Source: Gymnothorax reevesii (Eukaryota > Chordata > Actinopteri > Anguilliformes > Muraenidae). From it: 64,000 bases of DNA. The stretch lies in NCBI GenBank assembly GCA_029721435.1, contig CM056573.1, positions 152,417,947-152,481,946 of the forward strand, written 5' to 3'. The position numbers and the translations under genes were made by a program. Positions 55,070 to 64,000 of the stretch are shown one piece after another; position 1 is the stretch's first letter, and every line of letters starts with the position of its first letter. The notes beneath the pieces are model-generated. The model was not told the DNA's origin. It made no database searches and was given only the letters and a program-made list of their open reading frames with translations.

Positions 55070-56354
55070 ACTTCGTAAAAAAGCATTTCTTGGTAATGAC
55101 AGCTTTGAGACGTCTCCTGTATGGAGTAACTAGTACCATGCATTGCTCAGGTGTGATTTTGGCCCATTCTTGCACTCTAACTTTCTCCAAATCTTCAGGG
55201 TTCCAGGGCCTCTTTTATTAACTCTGATCTTCAGTTCTTTTCATAGATTTTAAATTGGATTCCATCAATTTGGATCATTGTCTTGCTGAAATGTCCAGCC
55301 TTGTTTCATTTTCAGCATCCTGGTAGATGGCTGCAGATTCTTATCAAGAATGTCTTGGTACATTTGTCCATTCATCCTTCCTTCAATTTTTATGAAGTCT
55401 GCCAGTACAATATGCTGTAAAACAGCCCCACACCATGATGTTCCCACCTCCAAACTTCACTGTTGGTATGGTGTTTTGGGGGTGATGTGCAGTGCCATTT
55501 TTCCTCCAAATATAGTGTGTGCTGTGACATCCAAAGGGTTCAATTTTGGTCTCATCTGACCAGACTATATTGTGCCAGCATTCCATAGACTTGTCCAAAT
55601 GTTGTGCAGCAAACCTTAAGCAAGCTTCAACATGCTTTTTCTTCAGCAATGGTGTCTTGCACGGTGAGCGTGCATAGTGGCCATGGCGGTTGAGTGCATT
55701 ACTTATTGTTTCCTTTGGAACAACTCTACCTGCTAATGTGCAGGAATTCTTGGACAACTCTTCTGATTATTGTTTTGACTCCTCTTTCAAAAATCTTGCG
55801 TGGAGCACCTGGTATTGGCTGGTTTATGATGAAATGACGTTCTTTCCACTTCCGGATTATGGCCCCAACGGTACTCATTGGAACATTCAGAGGTTTAGAA
55901 ATACCTCTGTAGCCAATGCTATCAGTATGTTTTGCAACCATCAGGTTGTGAAAGTCTTGAGACTTTATATCCATCATGAGATGCTTCTTTTGTGTTACCT
56001 TGGTAATGAGAAACCTTTTTGTAGGCCATCAATAAGGACTAAACCAGCTGATATTAAATTGCACTGATAGGGGGCAGGATTGCTTTCTGAATACTGACAG
56101 ATTCTAGCTGGTTTCTTGGCTTTCCATGCCTTTTTGCACCTCCTTTTCTTCTTGCGTTAAATACTTATTCCCTGTCTTATTCCACTTTATTACACATACC
56201 TGTAACCTGTACTTATTTGTTTAGATTTCTTTGTATGTGTGGATTACTTGGGTTGATACCTACATTTGGTGAAAAGTTAATGTTAATAGCCCCATTAGCA
56301 ATATATTTAGTGACAAAAATGTTGATGCATTCAATACTTATTTTCCCCACTGTA
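55070..56354 (-). mobile_element. Tc1/mariner element (family 5), one end lost
   Basis: The right end CAATACTTATTTTCCCCACT followed by GTA (56332-56354) is a common fish Tc1 terminus, with ACAAAAATGTTGATGCATT just inside. The transposase relic runs on the minus strand from about 55977 to 55075. No matching left terminal repeat follows its C-terminus, so the element is truncated there. Confidence 0.85.
55075..55977 (-). pseudogene. Tc1 transposase pseudogene (family 5)
   Basis: In order on the minus strand: VAKHTDSIGYRGISKPLNVP and MSTVGAIIRKWKER (helix-turn-helix), GAPRKI link, VVQEF; then [40 protein letters not shown] with the first aspartate, [20 protein letters not shown] and [17 protein letters not shown] with the second. 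Soon after QQDNDP, roughly 25 codons are missing. The text jumps to a WNPIxNLxKELKIRV-like block with stops, losing the spacing to the catalytic glutamate. It closes with WAKITPEQC and YRRRLKAVI. Several frameshifts are present. Confidence 0.87.
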
Positions 56355-56980
56355 TAACATACAGTAGAGTGTAGCACCACTACTACCACAACCATTATTA
56401 TGCTCCACCACTTTCAAAAAGGGTGCTATTATATTGACTTTTTGATCATTTTTTGGTGAAAATGTATCAAAAAATAGTATTGTAGGGAATGAGAGCAAAA
56501 AGATTTGTCTACACTGGCTTGAGGCAATATTATTTTGCAAAATAATCTCTGATAGTCAGCTGTTCCAGTATATAAGGTCACATGAACTTCGAGCAGTGTC
56601 AGAGTGTTTTTTTTTCCCCCCTTATTTATTGGTACAAATAGTACAATCAACTTCCCTCACCAACATCAGTACACAACCATCAGATGTGTTTATACAACAA
56701 TACAAAACCTCAACCTGAAGACACCACAAACATATCACTGATAATACAAAGTGCAGGTTGTGGCAAGCCAAGCCCCTCAACCACGTCAGCAGGCCCACAG
56801 CAGCCGATGCCCCTTCCTTGTGCCGCCGTTGCAAATCGGAACTTCAGCATGGAGAGCCAACACCTGCACAGCACTCCCTAGACTTGTAGGACCACGAAAA
56901 ATATCCTGGCAGCTGCAAGTCATAGGCCGGGCGGGCCTGGGACAGAGTCGCACGAGGCTCCACAGCTGGCAGCCCACCAA
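56355..56980. other. Unassigned DNA
   Basis: A T/C run at 56606-56622 may mark an A-tail of a minus-strand retroelement. The overlapping frames at 56684-57031 on both strands have no recognised domain. Confidence 0.35.
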
Positions 56981-56986
56981 TGTAAA

Positions 56987-57216
56987 TGTCTGGCATTGCC
57001 ATTTCATGATATAGGGAGTTGTATTGAACATTTTGCCATTGGTTTCATTTGGTTAGCACATAAGCTGATCTAGTTCAATAAGAGGTGTGGTTCTTTGGCA
57101 ACGTCTGGCAGGGCTACCCCCCACTGAAATCGTCTGGCATTCCCGATTCATGATACAGGGGGTTGTACTGAAAATTTGGCCTTTTGTTTAATTTGGTTAG
57201 CTCATGAGCTGACTAG
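56987..57216. repeat. Imperfect tandem duplication (~144-bp period)
   Basis: TGTCTGGCATTGCCATTTCA...CATAAGCTGATCTAG (56987-57075) is repeated with changes as CGTCTGGCATTCCCGATTCA...CATGAGCTGACTAGG (57131-57217). Two copies only. Confidence 0.75.
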
Positions 57217-57367
57217 GTCAGTTTTTGGATGCTATACACTTTTCCTGAAACAATCTCCTCCTAGGTTCTTCCGTGCTCAGCCTTAGTATTCTTAGAATGG
57301 AAATACGGATGGGGGGGATTCCATTTTATTTTATTTTTTAATTCATTCATTTATTCTTTTTTAATTT

Positions 57368-57447
57368 GTCTGTGTAAAGCACTTTGTGCTACATTTTATT
57401 GCATGAAAAGTGCTCTACAAAAAAGTTTTGATTGATTGATTGATTGA
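57368..57447 (+). repeat. LINE-like 3' end with GATT tail
   Basis: TGTGTAAAGCACTTTGTGC, then TGAAAAGTGCTCTACAAAAA, then (TTGA)n-type tail at 57430-57446. This is the shape of fish L2/Rex-like LINE and SINE 3' ends. The related end at 61760 lies on the other strand. Confidence 0.6.
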
Positions 57448-58095
57448 CACGTGACCCTGATTACTGCACCCACCAAAGTGTGTCTGGCAGGCATCCATTC
57501 CCTTCAACAGAGGAGCATGTCGTGCAGTGTATTACACAGAAAAATTGGTTAGCTTTCCAGCTACCCTGAACCCCCCGGGCTCCTGGTCTATTTTTGCCAT
57601 TTCCTCCTACCTAGTCAGCGCCTGTTTTTCCGGTGTCTCGCTACACGGGTGGAGAATGCGGGCACTGACACAGGTGCACATTGACTGTGGTAACCATTAA
57701 TAATGCAGGGATTAATATTGTGTGGTGTTCTCAGTCCCAGGTGTTTGGGCTGTGCATTTTGGTCTCTTTCTGTCAGTCTCTGGTTACCCTACAGACAAGA
57801 TGGAGGAGCTGGTTTGTCAGAAACCATTGAAAAAGTCCTCTTCCATTAACACTCCTCATCTGGAAGCTTAAGACCACTGACTGTCAGTGAAAACTAAAAG
57901 AATTAGATTTTCCTGTTATATTTATTGAGGGCTGATAGGCTAAAACACTTACTGTTCTGTGAGATCAGCAAATGATAGCCAGTGGGTGCACTTAATTTGT
58001 TTCAGAAAGGGCTAGTTTACAATGAATAGCACGGCATTATGAGCAAAAAAACTAATCACATGTCAAAGTTGAGTTTGTCATGGTTATCCAAGCAT
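57448..58095. other. Unassigned DNA
   Basis: No recognisable features. Confidence 0.45.
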
Positions 58096-58100
58096 GCTTG

Positions 58101-58812
58101 TGTTATGTCCCTGGTCTAGGGGTGTACAGAGACACAACATTAAGGTGATCCTCCCGCTCTCCCACTCCCAAGAAGGGCCAGCAGCACAGAGAATCTTAAA
58201 ATTAAAGCAGTTTATTTCTTAGTGTGCAATAACCTTAAAACAATAAACAAAACAAGCTATTAGCTCATGACCTTTACCCAAAAACAAAAATGTTGCAAAT
58301 TAAATACAGTGGGTTAACTTACACTTGGAACAAGAGAAAACCACAAAAACAAAAGAGGCTACTCCCACCTACCAAAACTGCCAAAACGGGTGCTCAATAT
58401 TTACAAGTGCCAGAACGAAAACAGAAAGCCATATTTCACAGTCAAAGACTCACATAATTTCTCCAATACAAAAAACACAGAATTTCCACAAGCAAATGAC
58501 AAATTTACAAACTCTGATTCCTGAGTTGGGAGTAGCAGAGTTGACAGGGAGGGCCCCAGGTGCTGTCAGTTGATGATTTAAATCTTTTTAGGTGTGGGCT
58601 GCTCCAATCAGGATGCGTCTTCCCACTCTGCTACATCAATCCATGCTGCTCAATTAGGTCCAGTCCAGCCAATCTGGAACCGCCACTTGGACTGGGGGGA
58701 AGACTGCAGAGACACACATACACACGCAAAAAGCACACACACAGACACTCCGTGGAAGGAGAAGGAGAACAGCACTCTGCATGCATGACACATGATCCCC
58801 AGGGTCATAACA
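58101..58812 (-). repeat. Solo LTR with 5-bp target duplication
   Basis: The unit starts TGTTATGTCCCTGG and ends CCAGGGTCATAACA, so it has TG...CA edges with inverted ends. GCTTG is repeated on both sides (58096-58100 and 58813-58817). The minus strand places an AATAAA about 110 bp before its 3' end, which suggests minus orientation. No internal retroelement sequence adjoins it, so it is a solo LTR left by LTR-LTR recombination. Probably Gypsy or ERV type. Confidence 0.85.
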
Positions 58813-58817
58813 GCTTG

Positions 58818-59186
58818 CTTTCCAGATTAAAAACTCATGAGGCTTTTATCACTTGACCACAACCACAGTAAGAACATTGATTTCAACACATTTGGACAAA
58901 TCTGAACAATGCTATACAATTGAACCTCTGGGACCACATAGTCAGTCTGAGGGCTATTATGACAATTTTAGATACTATTTCTGCTATTGTTTTTGCATCA
59001 TAACTTGGCACGCGCAGTTAGAATGCTGAGACCTCATACGGTCAAACGATATCTAGTTCTACAACACATCACAATATTAGATGGTATGCACAGTGGCCTG
59101 CCCTCAGGTTAAAAACAGCAGGAAACTAGGATTGTCAGTAACTAATAGAACACAGACAAACTCACTATATGTCCAGAAACTGTAAG
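58818..59186. other. Unassigned DNA
   Basis: No recognisable features. Confidence 0.45.
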
Positions 59187-59194
59187 GCTTTATC

Positions 59195-60110
59195 CATTGA
59201 TATATATATTTAGAACTCTAGATTGCTGATGTCATCATATTTACATTATCCAAAGTGAAGCACCCAGCCGCCATATTGATACACCCAAATTCTTCCTAAA
59301 AATGAATGGTTTCCCATGAGGCCAATTTCAAATAACTCGATACAAGCGAGAAAATGCCGAGATGTGCGGCTGCCTTTTGCAGCAATATTTATTTAAAGAG
59401 CTGTAATAAAATGTTTGATGCGTAAGTTAACGGATAAACGCGAAGTTTTCACTTTAATAGAAAAAAATTGTGTTTCGTGCTAGCTAGCTAATTAGCCATC
59501 CCATTGACTTGAACAGACCGCTGACTGAAAGTGAACGCTAGCGATTTGTCGCTTTGTCTATTTTATACAGAGCTCCAAAAGATAAGGAGGGGAGAAAGGC
59601 TTCACTAGAGCTTCCTTTTATCAACTTTGGCATTAGCCATATGATTCTATATAAACAATTCGGTTGATGTCAAATAGTCAACCAGGGTACCATGAAGTGA
59701 GGAAACCAGAATGTAATTTGATAACGTATACAGACATTCATCCACGTTTCTTATAACCGAGATAACTTCCAAGCAATATCAGAGGTAAAAGCCTCGGTCA
59801 CGTTAACGTCACTTCTCTGCTGCACTTTAACATTAACACCGAGTCACATTTTGATCTTCCCTTTAGTAAGTGTGCCGCTTTCCATCCTCCAAAAAGTACA
59901 TATTTAGGGAGACAAAATGTTGCTCTGCAGAACGATACCAAAATAACACCTACTCGCACGCAAGTCTTTTTGAAAATAAAATTTTAATGTAGACGAAAAT
60001 GAATGGGAGTCTATGTGCGAATTTTACTTCCGAGTGTATAAGCTCCTAGGACAGATGCTTCACTTGAACGTACCCTATCTGCAATCTAGTGCTCTATATA
60101 TTTATCTATG
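59195..60110. mobile_element. P-element-like non-autonomous element with THAP remnants
   Basis: Left end CATTGATATATATATTTAGA and right end (complement) CATAGATAAATATATAGAGC are imperfect inverted repeats of about 35 bp continuing through CTAGATTGC. The flanks GCTTTATC (59187-59194) and GCTTTACT (60111-60118) look like an 8-bp duplication with two changes. An 8-bp duplication and THAP-coding remnants inside both fit P/THAP9-type transposons. The internal catalytic domain is absent. Confidence 0.72.
59354..59610 (+). pseudogene. THAP-domain exon remnants
   Basis: At 59354 an ATG opens MPRCAAAFCSN, the first zinc-ligand pair of a THAP domain (C4 and C9). About 185 bp downstream, TTTTATACAG at 59561-59570 is a plausible splice acceptor. 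The following text reads APKDKEGRKAS, like the FPKD-x-x-x-RKxW block of THAP exon 2 with the tryptophan lost. The distal CxxH pair is not found. This is the P-transposase N-terminus in decayed form. Confidence 0.62.
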
Positions 60111-60387
60111 GCTTTACTCACACAGGGAAGTGTGAGTACAGGCATGATTACAAACAATTAAATGAACAAGATAATAATTACATGCACTTAGTAGGGCAAG
60201 CAGGGAGTAGGAATAAAGACAAAGACACGTGGGGGAATGACAGAGACAAGGAAAATGAATACATAATATTACATAAACAAAAGCAATCCGAGATTTCTGA
60301 TCTCCGCTAAGGGATGACGTTGATACAAACGCAAGATCTTTCTCTTTGCGAGATATCAGATATCACCATATTTGTAATGTATAATCC

Positions 60388-61301
60388 TTGGGCCAAGATC
60401 TATCTTTTGTGTGGATTTCATCAAAATCCGTTCAGTAGTTTCGGAGAAATGTCACTGAGTGTATAAATAAAGATCCGGATCCAGAATCGAGATTCGGATC
60501 CAGATCATCACAAAAATTTAATGGAGTCGTCCATGGACCAAGGTCTACCTCTGGTGGAAATTTCATGAAGATCCTTTAAGTAGTTTCCGAGAAATGTCAC
60601 TAAATTTGTAGATCCAGATCCCGATCCAGAGTCAAGATCCGGATCATCACCAAAATTTAATGGAGTCATTCTTGGACCAAGATGTATCTCTGGTTAAAAT
60701 TTCATGAATATCCGTCCAGTAGTTTCCGAGAAATATCACTAAATTTGTAGATCCAGATCCTGATCCAGATGCAGAATCCAGATCTCGATCCGGATCATCA
60801 CCAAAATTTAATGGAGTCGTCCCTGGACCAAGACCTATCTCTGGTGAAAATTTCTTGAAGATCTTTTTAGTAGTTTCCGAGAAATGTCACTAAATTTGTA
60901 GATCCAGATCCGGATCCGGATCCAGAATCCAGATCCGGATCCAGATCATCACCTAAATCTAGTGGAGTTGTCCCTGGGCCAAGTTCAATCTCTGGTGAAA
61001 ATTTCATGAAGATCCGTCCAGTAGTTTCCGAGAAATGTCACTAAATTTGTAGATCCAGATCCCGATCCGGATCATCACCAAAATTTAATGGAGTTGTCCC
61101 TGGACCAAGATCTAGCTCTGGTGAAAATTTCATGAAGATCCCTTTAGTTGTTTCCGAGAAATGTCGCTAAATTTGTAGATCCAGATCCGGATCCGGATCC
61201 AGAATCCAGATCCAGATCATCACCAAAATTTAATGGAGTCGTCCCTGGACCAAGATCTATCTCTGGTGAAAATTTCATGAAGATCCGTCCCGTAGTTTCT
61301 C
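60388..61301. repeat. Satellite-like tandem array, ~126-151-bp unit, six copies
   Basis: Each unit contains TAGTTTCCGAGAAATGTCAC, TAAATTTGTAGATCC, a variable run of GATCCR hexamers, ATCATCACCAAAATTTAATG, a GTCCCTGGACCAAG block and TCTGGTGAAAATTTCATGAA. Unit starts (GTCAC) lie at 60451, 60596, 60735, 60886, 61037 and 61163. The length differences come mainly from the hexamer run. The core sentence resembles LINE 3'-tail text (compare 9977-10180). Confidence 0.93.
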
Positions 61302-61745
61302 AGCCCCACAGGTATGGAGGTGTTCCATCTATGTTTTATGTTATGTTATGATATCTTTTTTTTCAACAGATTTCTTGATTTTTAAAACTTACAATTTTAG
61401 TGCAAAACTGATTTTTTTGCTCTATTGAATTGATCTCAATTGCTTCACTTAACATATTATCACAAAAAAAAACTTGCTGAAGTCGTGAACAGAAACATCC
61501 TCAGCAGAAAACTAAATGCGCAAAAATGAAATACCCATTGGAGAACACTGATTCGTATGACTGTTTTCAGCACTGGAAGGGTTAGGACAAGTTTCAGGTG
61601 AAGAGCAAGAACAGCCTTGGAGTTTTAATGCAGCTGGAGAGTCTGGCTGGAATTGTGAGCAGATGAATATTATTACTTTGGTTCATGAGACATGACTTCA
61701 ATTGCTATTTGTGATCTCTGTCAATCTTCTCACACTATGTCAAAC
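61302..61745. other. Unassigned DNA
   Basis: No recognisable features. Confidence 0.45.
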
Positions 61746-61759
61746 AATGCAAAGGAATA

Positions 61760-62165
61760 GTCAAATCAAATCAAACCTTATTTGTAAAGCACTTTTCATA
61801 CAAAGAATTACATACTAAAACAAGACAGAAAAACAAAACCCCTTCCCCCTCAGCCGCCCACTTTCCCTCCCTAAATTTGTCCCACCCCAGTAGAGACTTA
61901 GTGCAGTAAGAGCATGAGGAAATGCCATCGTTCGGAGCCGTCCACACCAAGAGCCGATCACAGCCCATAGCTTTAGACATGGCACCACGGAGGGCACCCA
62001 ACTCCTGACAAAGGGAGGAGTCAACACCACAACAATAAAGTTGTTGATATAGTCCCCCCGCCCCCAAGCCAGAGGAGCCAGGAGGCCCACCACAGCAACA
62101 CCTCTACAGCCCTAGCCAATCACAGCTCCCAGCACTGAGAGCCCCCAGTGAGGAAACACAAGAGC
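61760..62165 (-). repeat. LINE-like 3' region (minus strand)
   Basis: CAAATCAAATCAAACC followed by TTATTTGTAAAGCACTTTTC is, on the minus strand, a GCTTTACAAATAA...(ATTTG)n tail like the one at 57368-57447. The GC-richer sequence to 62165 is open on the minus strand in two overlapping frames (61771-62067, 61815-62093) but no RT or endonuclease motif is visible. Probably 3' UTR. Confidence 0.5.
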
Positions 62166-62254
62166 TAATTAAAACATTTAAAAAAAGATGGTATAAAACT
62201 TTAAATGATAATTTGAATGAAAGAATAGAATGCAAGTGTTTAAAAGCCAAGAGG

Positions 62255-62355
62255 AAAAATAAATAAATAAATACATAACAGATAAATGAAATTATGCATG
62301 AATAAAGTAAATAAGAATGAATGAATGATAGATAGATAAATAAATGGACAGATAC
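62255..62355. repeat. Low-complexity AAATA/GATA-rich stretch
   Basis: Runs of AAATAAATAAAT, GAATGAATGAAT and GATAGATAGATA in a patch of about 100 bp. Confidence 0.85.
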
Positions 62356-62367
62356 AGTGCTGTGTGT

Positions 62368-63008
62368 TGTAGGAATTTTGATTTTATATTCCTGGTGTTA
62401 CCTTCAAAAAGAACTCAGACAGAGACAAAGGAGTGAATATCCAAGCCAAAGTCAGTTTACTTCATCTGCAGAGAAGGATCCTTGCACACAAGTCCCGTCA
62501 TTCAAGGATGAGGACAGTTTCTGATTCTGTGGCTTATTTAGGGATACATTGTGACGTTCTTCTCCCCCCGCGCTGATTTACACATCATGATGTAATCTGG
62601 AAGACTCTTGCAGTCGCACGCAACCCACGTCAAGCTGCCCCTGAAGTATGCGTACACCTCACAGAGAAGACAGGTGATTCCTCCCTATCATATCTGCAGG
62701 TCATCTTGTTCGCATTTCCGGGCCCTCCCTTGTACTCCTTCTTCTGTAAACACATAAACTAAGAGAAAAAGAACATCTTGCCCCTGTTATGGGCCCATCA
62801 GGTCCACATGGCTCCAAATAAGCCATATGCCATGCCGCACTGGTTAATTTTACGGAAACTTACAGTATCCAGGCTAATCAGTATCCAGGCTGATCCAGGC
62901 TGACCAGAAACATGCGAGAGTACACACTTAGGCCTCAGAAAAACTGAGCCAGAACATGCAAGGATGAACATTAAAGCAAATGAATCAAGTATTAAAAATA
63001 ATTCCACA
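62368..63008 (-). repeat. 3' LTR of an endogenous retrovirus
   Basis: Read on the minus strand it starts TGTGGAATTATTTTTAATAC at 63008 and ends AAAATTCCTACA at 62368, with TG...CA edges and inverted TGTGGAAT/ATTCCTACA ends. It is preceded by a purine tract AAACGGGGGAAA (63009-63020), which fits the polypurine tract beside a 3' LTR. A TATA-like CCTAAATAAG lies near 62530. The env remnant lies just upstream on the same strand. The 5' LTR and the rest of the provirus must be beyond the right edge. Confidence 0.8.
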
Positions 63009-63069
63009 TTTCCCCCGTTTATAAGTAATCATCCGCCAGCATGCTGCTTTTCAATTTTTGGCATGTGTT

Positions 63070-63511
63070 TCATTCACGGAGGAGAATATACACTTCGCTG
63101 GTGTCCTGTAACAGATACATTTGATATTGTGGATTAGCACTCAACATTTTTGATATCAATCTTTTAATTATCGGAACCTCACAGCAACTGCAGAAGAGCA
63201 GTACAACAGCCCCAGCTGCTACAAGACTCAATACAGACGTAATTCCTGCTTCCCATCCTCCAGGCAGGACCCAGTCCCACCAGGAATCTGCTTGATGCTG
63301 GTGCAAGATCTCGCTGTTGCGCATCAGATATATTCTTCAAACGCTGCAAGCCTTGATCAGTAACCCCTCCTGCCTCTTCATTAGCTGGTATGCAGGTACA
63401 GTGGGCCCTATAAGCTGACAGACCCACCCCTGCTCTGCTGTTAACAAATACAATGAGCAGTCCTGCAATTCCAACTTGGGCACATATTTTTTTACCACTT
63501 AGATCCCCCAT
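63070..63511 (-). pseudogene. Endogenous retrovirus envelope, transmembrane end (frameshifted)
   Basis: Two overlapping minus-strand frames cover the end of an envelope-type glycoprotein that ends 61 bp before the 3' LTR. The frame at 63511-63179 carries the ectodomain part with a closely spaced cysteine pair (HCTC) and a following amphipathic stretch. The frame at 63324-63070 carries a membrane-proximal tryptophan-rich segment (WWDWVLPGGW), a 20-residue hydrophobic membrane span, a CSCC motif and a basic cytoplasmic tail, then the natural stop. The change of frame at about 63330 breaks the gene. Further frames upstream to 64000 (such as 63773-63492) belong to the same region but are not clear enough to assign. 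As seen here it cannot give an intact envelope. Confidence 0.75.
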
Positions 63512-64000
63512 TCAGGGCGCAGTCCCAGGCTAGGTCCCTTTCCACAGAGATCTCCGCCTGGGCTCCCCCAGGTTGAGAACTCTGCCCTCTGCTTCCCGGT
63601 AGTCTTCTTTTCAGAGCCCACCAATCACATAAGCACCACTCGCCGGCTGAGGTATTCGGTTTGACTGTTTTCTTCAGCCTCGCCTGTTCACAGAGGTCGT
63701 CTCTAACGCCCCTTTGCAAGATGTGGGCTGTCACCCACATACCACATGTTCCCCACAACCTTACATGCAACAAACACGCCGACTAGACAGTACCACGGCA
63801 GTATGTCAATTGAAGCACCTATTACTAAAACCCCATAAGTCACACTTGACTTGACTTGACTTGTGGGGTTTTACAAAAGTAATCAGTGCTTCAATTCATA
63901 CTTCACCAGGCACCACTTCACCAGACACGGGGTCTTCAGTCCTCTCCCCAGCACTATTGGCAACATTTCTGTAATCGCCTTGCGGGGGGCGAATCTGCAA
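63512..64000 (-). pseudogene. Probable upstream env sequence, degraded
   Basis: This stretch continues from the env remnant to the window edge. The minus-strand frame 63773-63492 is cysteine- and tryptophan-containing but shows no certain motif. A CTTGACTTGACTTGACTTG run at 63844-63862 is a small simple repeat. The assignment rests on position only. Confidence 0.35.

Noticed and set aside
61148..61351. Frame containing DPDPDPE and similar repeats
   Set aside because: It is a translation of the GATCCR hexamer runs in the satellite array, not a protein.
1..64000. Host protein-coding genes
   Set aside because: Every frame with a recognisable family belongs to a mobile element, except the THAP and helicase exons, which stand alone. 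No multi-exon host gene could be supported.
1..64000. CRISPR arrays, bacterial operons, ribosome-binding sites or riboswitches
   Set aside because: The window is a vertebrate-type repeat landscape. The tandem repeats are adjacent units without spacers, so they are not CRISPR arrays.

Overview
This window looks like transposon-rich, non-coding DNA from a ray-finned fish, most likely a teleost. The evidence is the mix of element families: several Tc1/mariner families, L1-type LINEs, hAT elements with KIAA1586-like and ZBED-like transposases, TTAA-target elements, Harbinger-type and hAT-type MITEs, a fish-type endogenous retrovirus end and P-element-like THAP remnants. AT content is high, coding density is almost nil, and the long open frames are transposon proteins. 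I found no convincing host gene with a multi-exon structure. The species is not determined.

Layout. 0-6.7 kb: a possible LTR fragment, two arrays of 37-bp repeats, a THAP-domain exon and a possible second LTR on the minus strand. 6.7-13.15 kb: a multi-level nest. An L1 ORF2 on the minus strand is split by a Tc1 element (8439-12952), which is itself split by a second Tc1 (8523-10253, carrying a short LINE/SINE-like insert) and by a TTAA element (11138-12363). 14.4-17.6 kb: an L1 3' end on the plus strand abutting an inverted L1 ORF1 fragment, then a Tc1 fragment and a SINE-like unit. 17.6-22.76 kb: TTAA-type elements, a foldback sequence and two MITEs. 23.4-25.9 kb: a complete hAT element with a perfect 8-bp target duplication. 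26-31.7 kb: mostly unassigned DNA with two dispersed repeats.

31.69-41.59 kb: a large foldback DNA element. Its right arm has been split by a Tc1 element (33487-35089) and by a roughly 6-kb block holding a LINE reverse transcriptase, a hAT element, an orphan RecQ-like helicase exon and another Tc1 (39861-41222). 42.6-50.6 kb: Tc1 fragments, a 685-bp MITE, the best-preserved Tc1 of the window (46207-47692, one continuous 329-codon transposase) and a full-length but broken Tc1 (49033-50642). 52-58.8 kb: a SINE head, a palindromic hAT MITE, a damaged Tc1, a LINE tail and a solo LTR. 59.2-61.3 kb: a P-like element with THAP exon remnants, and a roughly 140-bp satellite array. 61.7-64 kb: a LINE-like 3' end, then the 3' LTR and broken env end of an endogenous retrovirus running off the right edge on the minus strand.

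The genes do not form a pathway. The window records successive insertions, and the nesting gives a relative order of events. Only two transposase frames (33693-34709 minus, 46504-47493 plus) are uninterrupted, and both show changes near the second catalytic aspartate. Percent identities and family assignments were judged by eye from motifs and terminal repeats, and were not computed.
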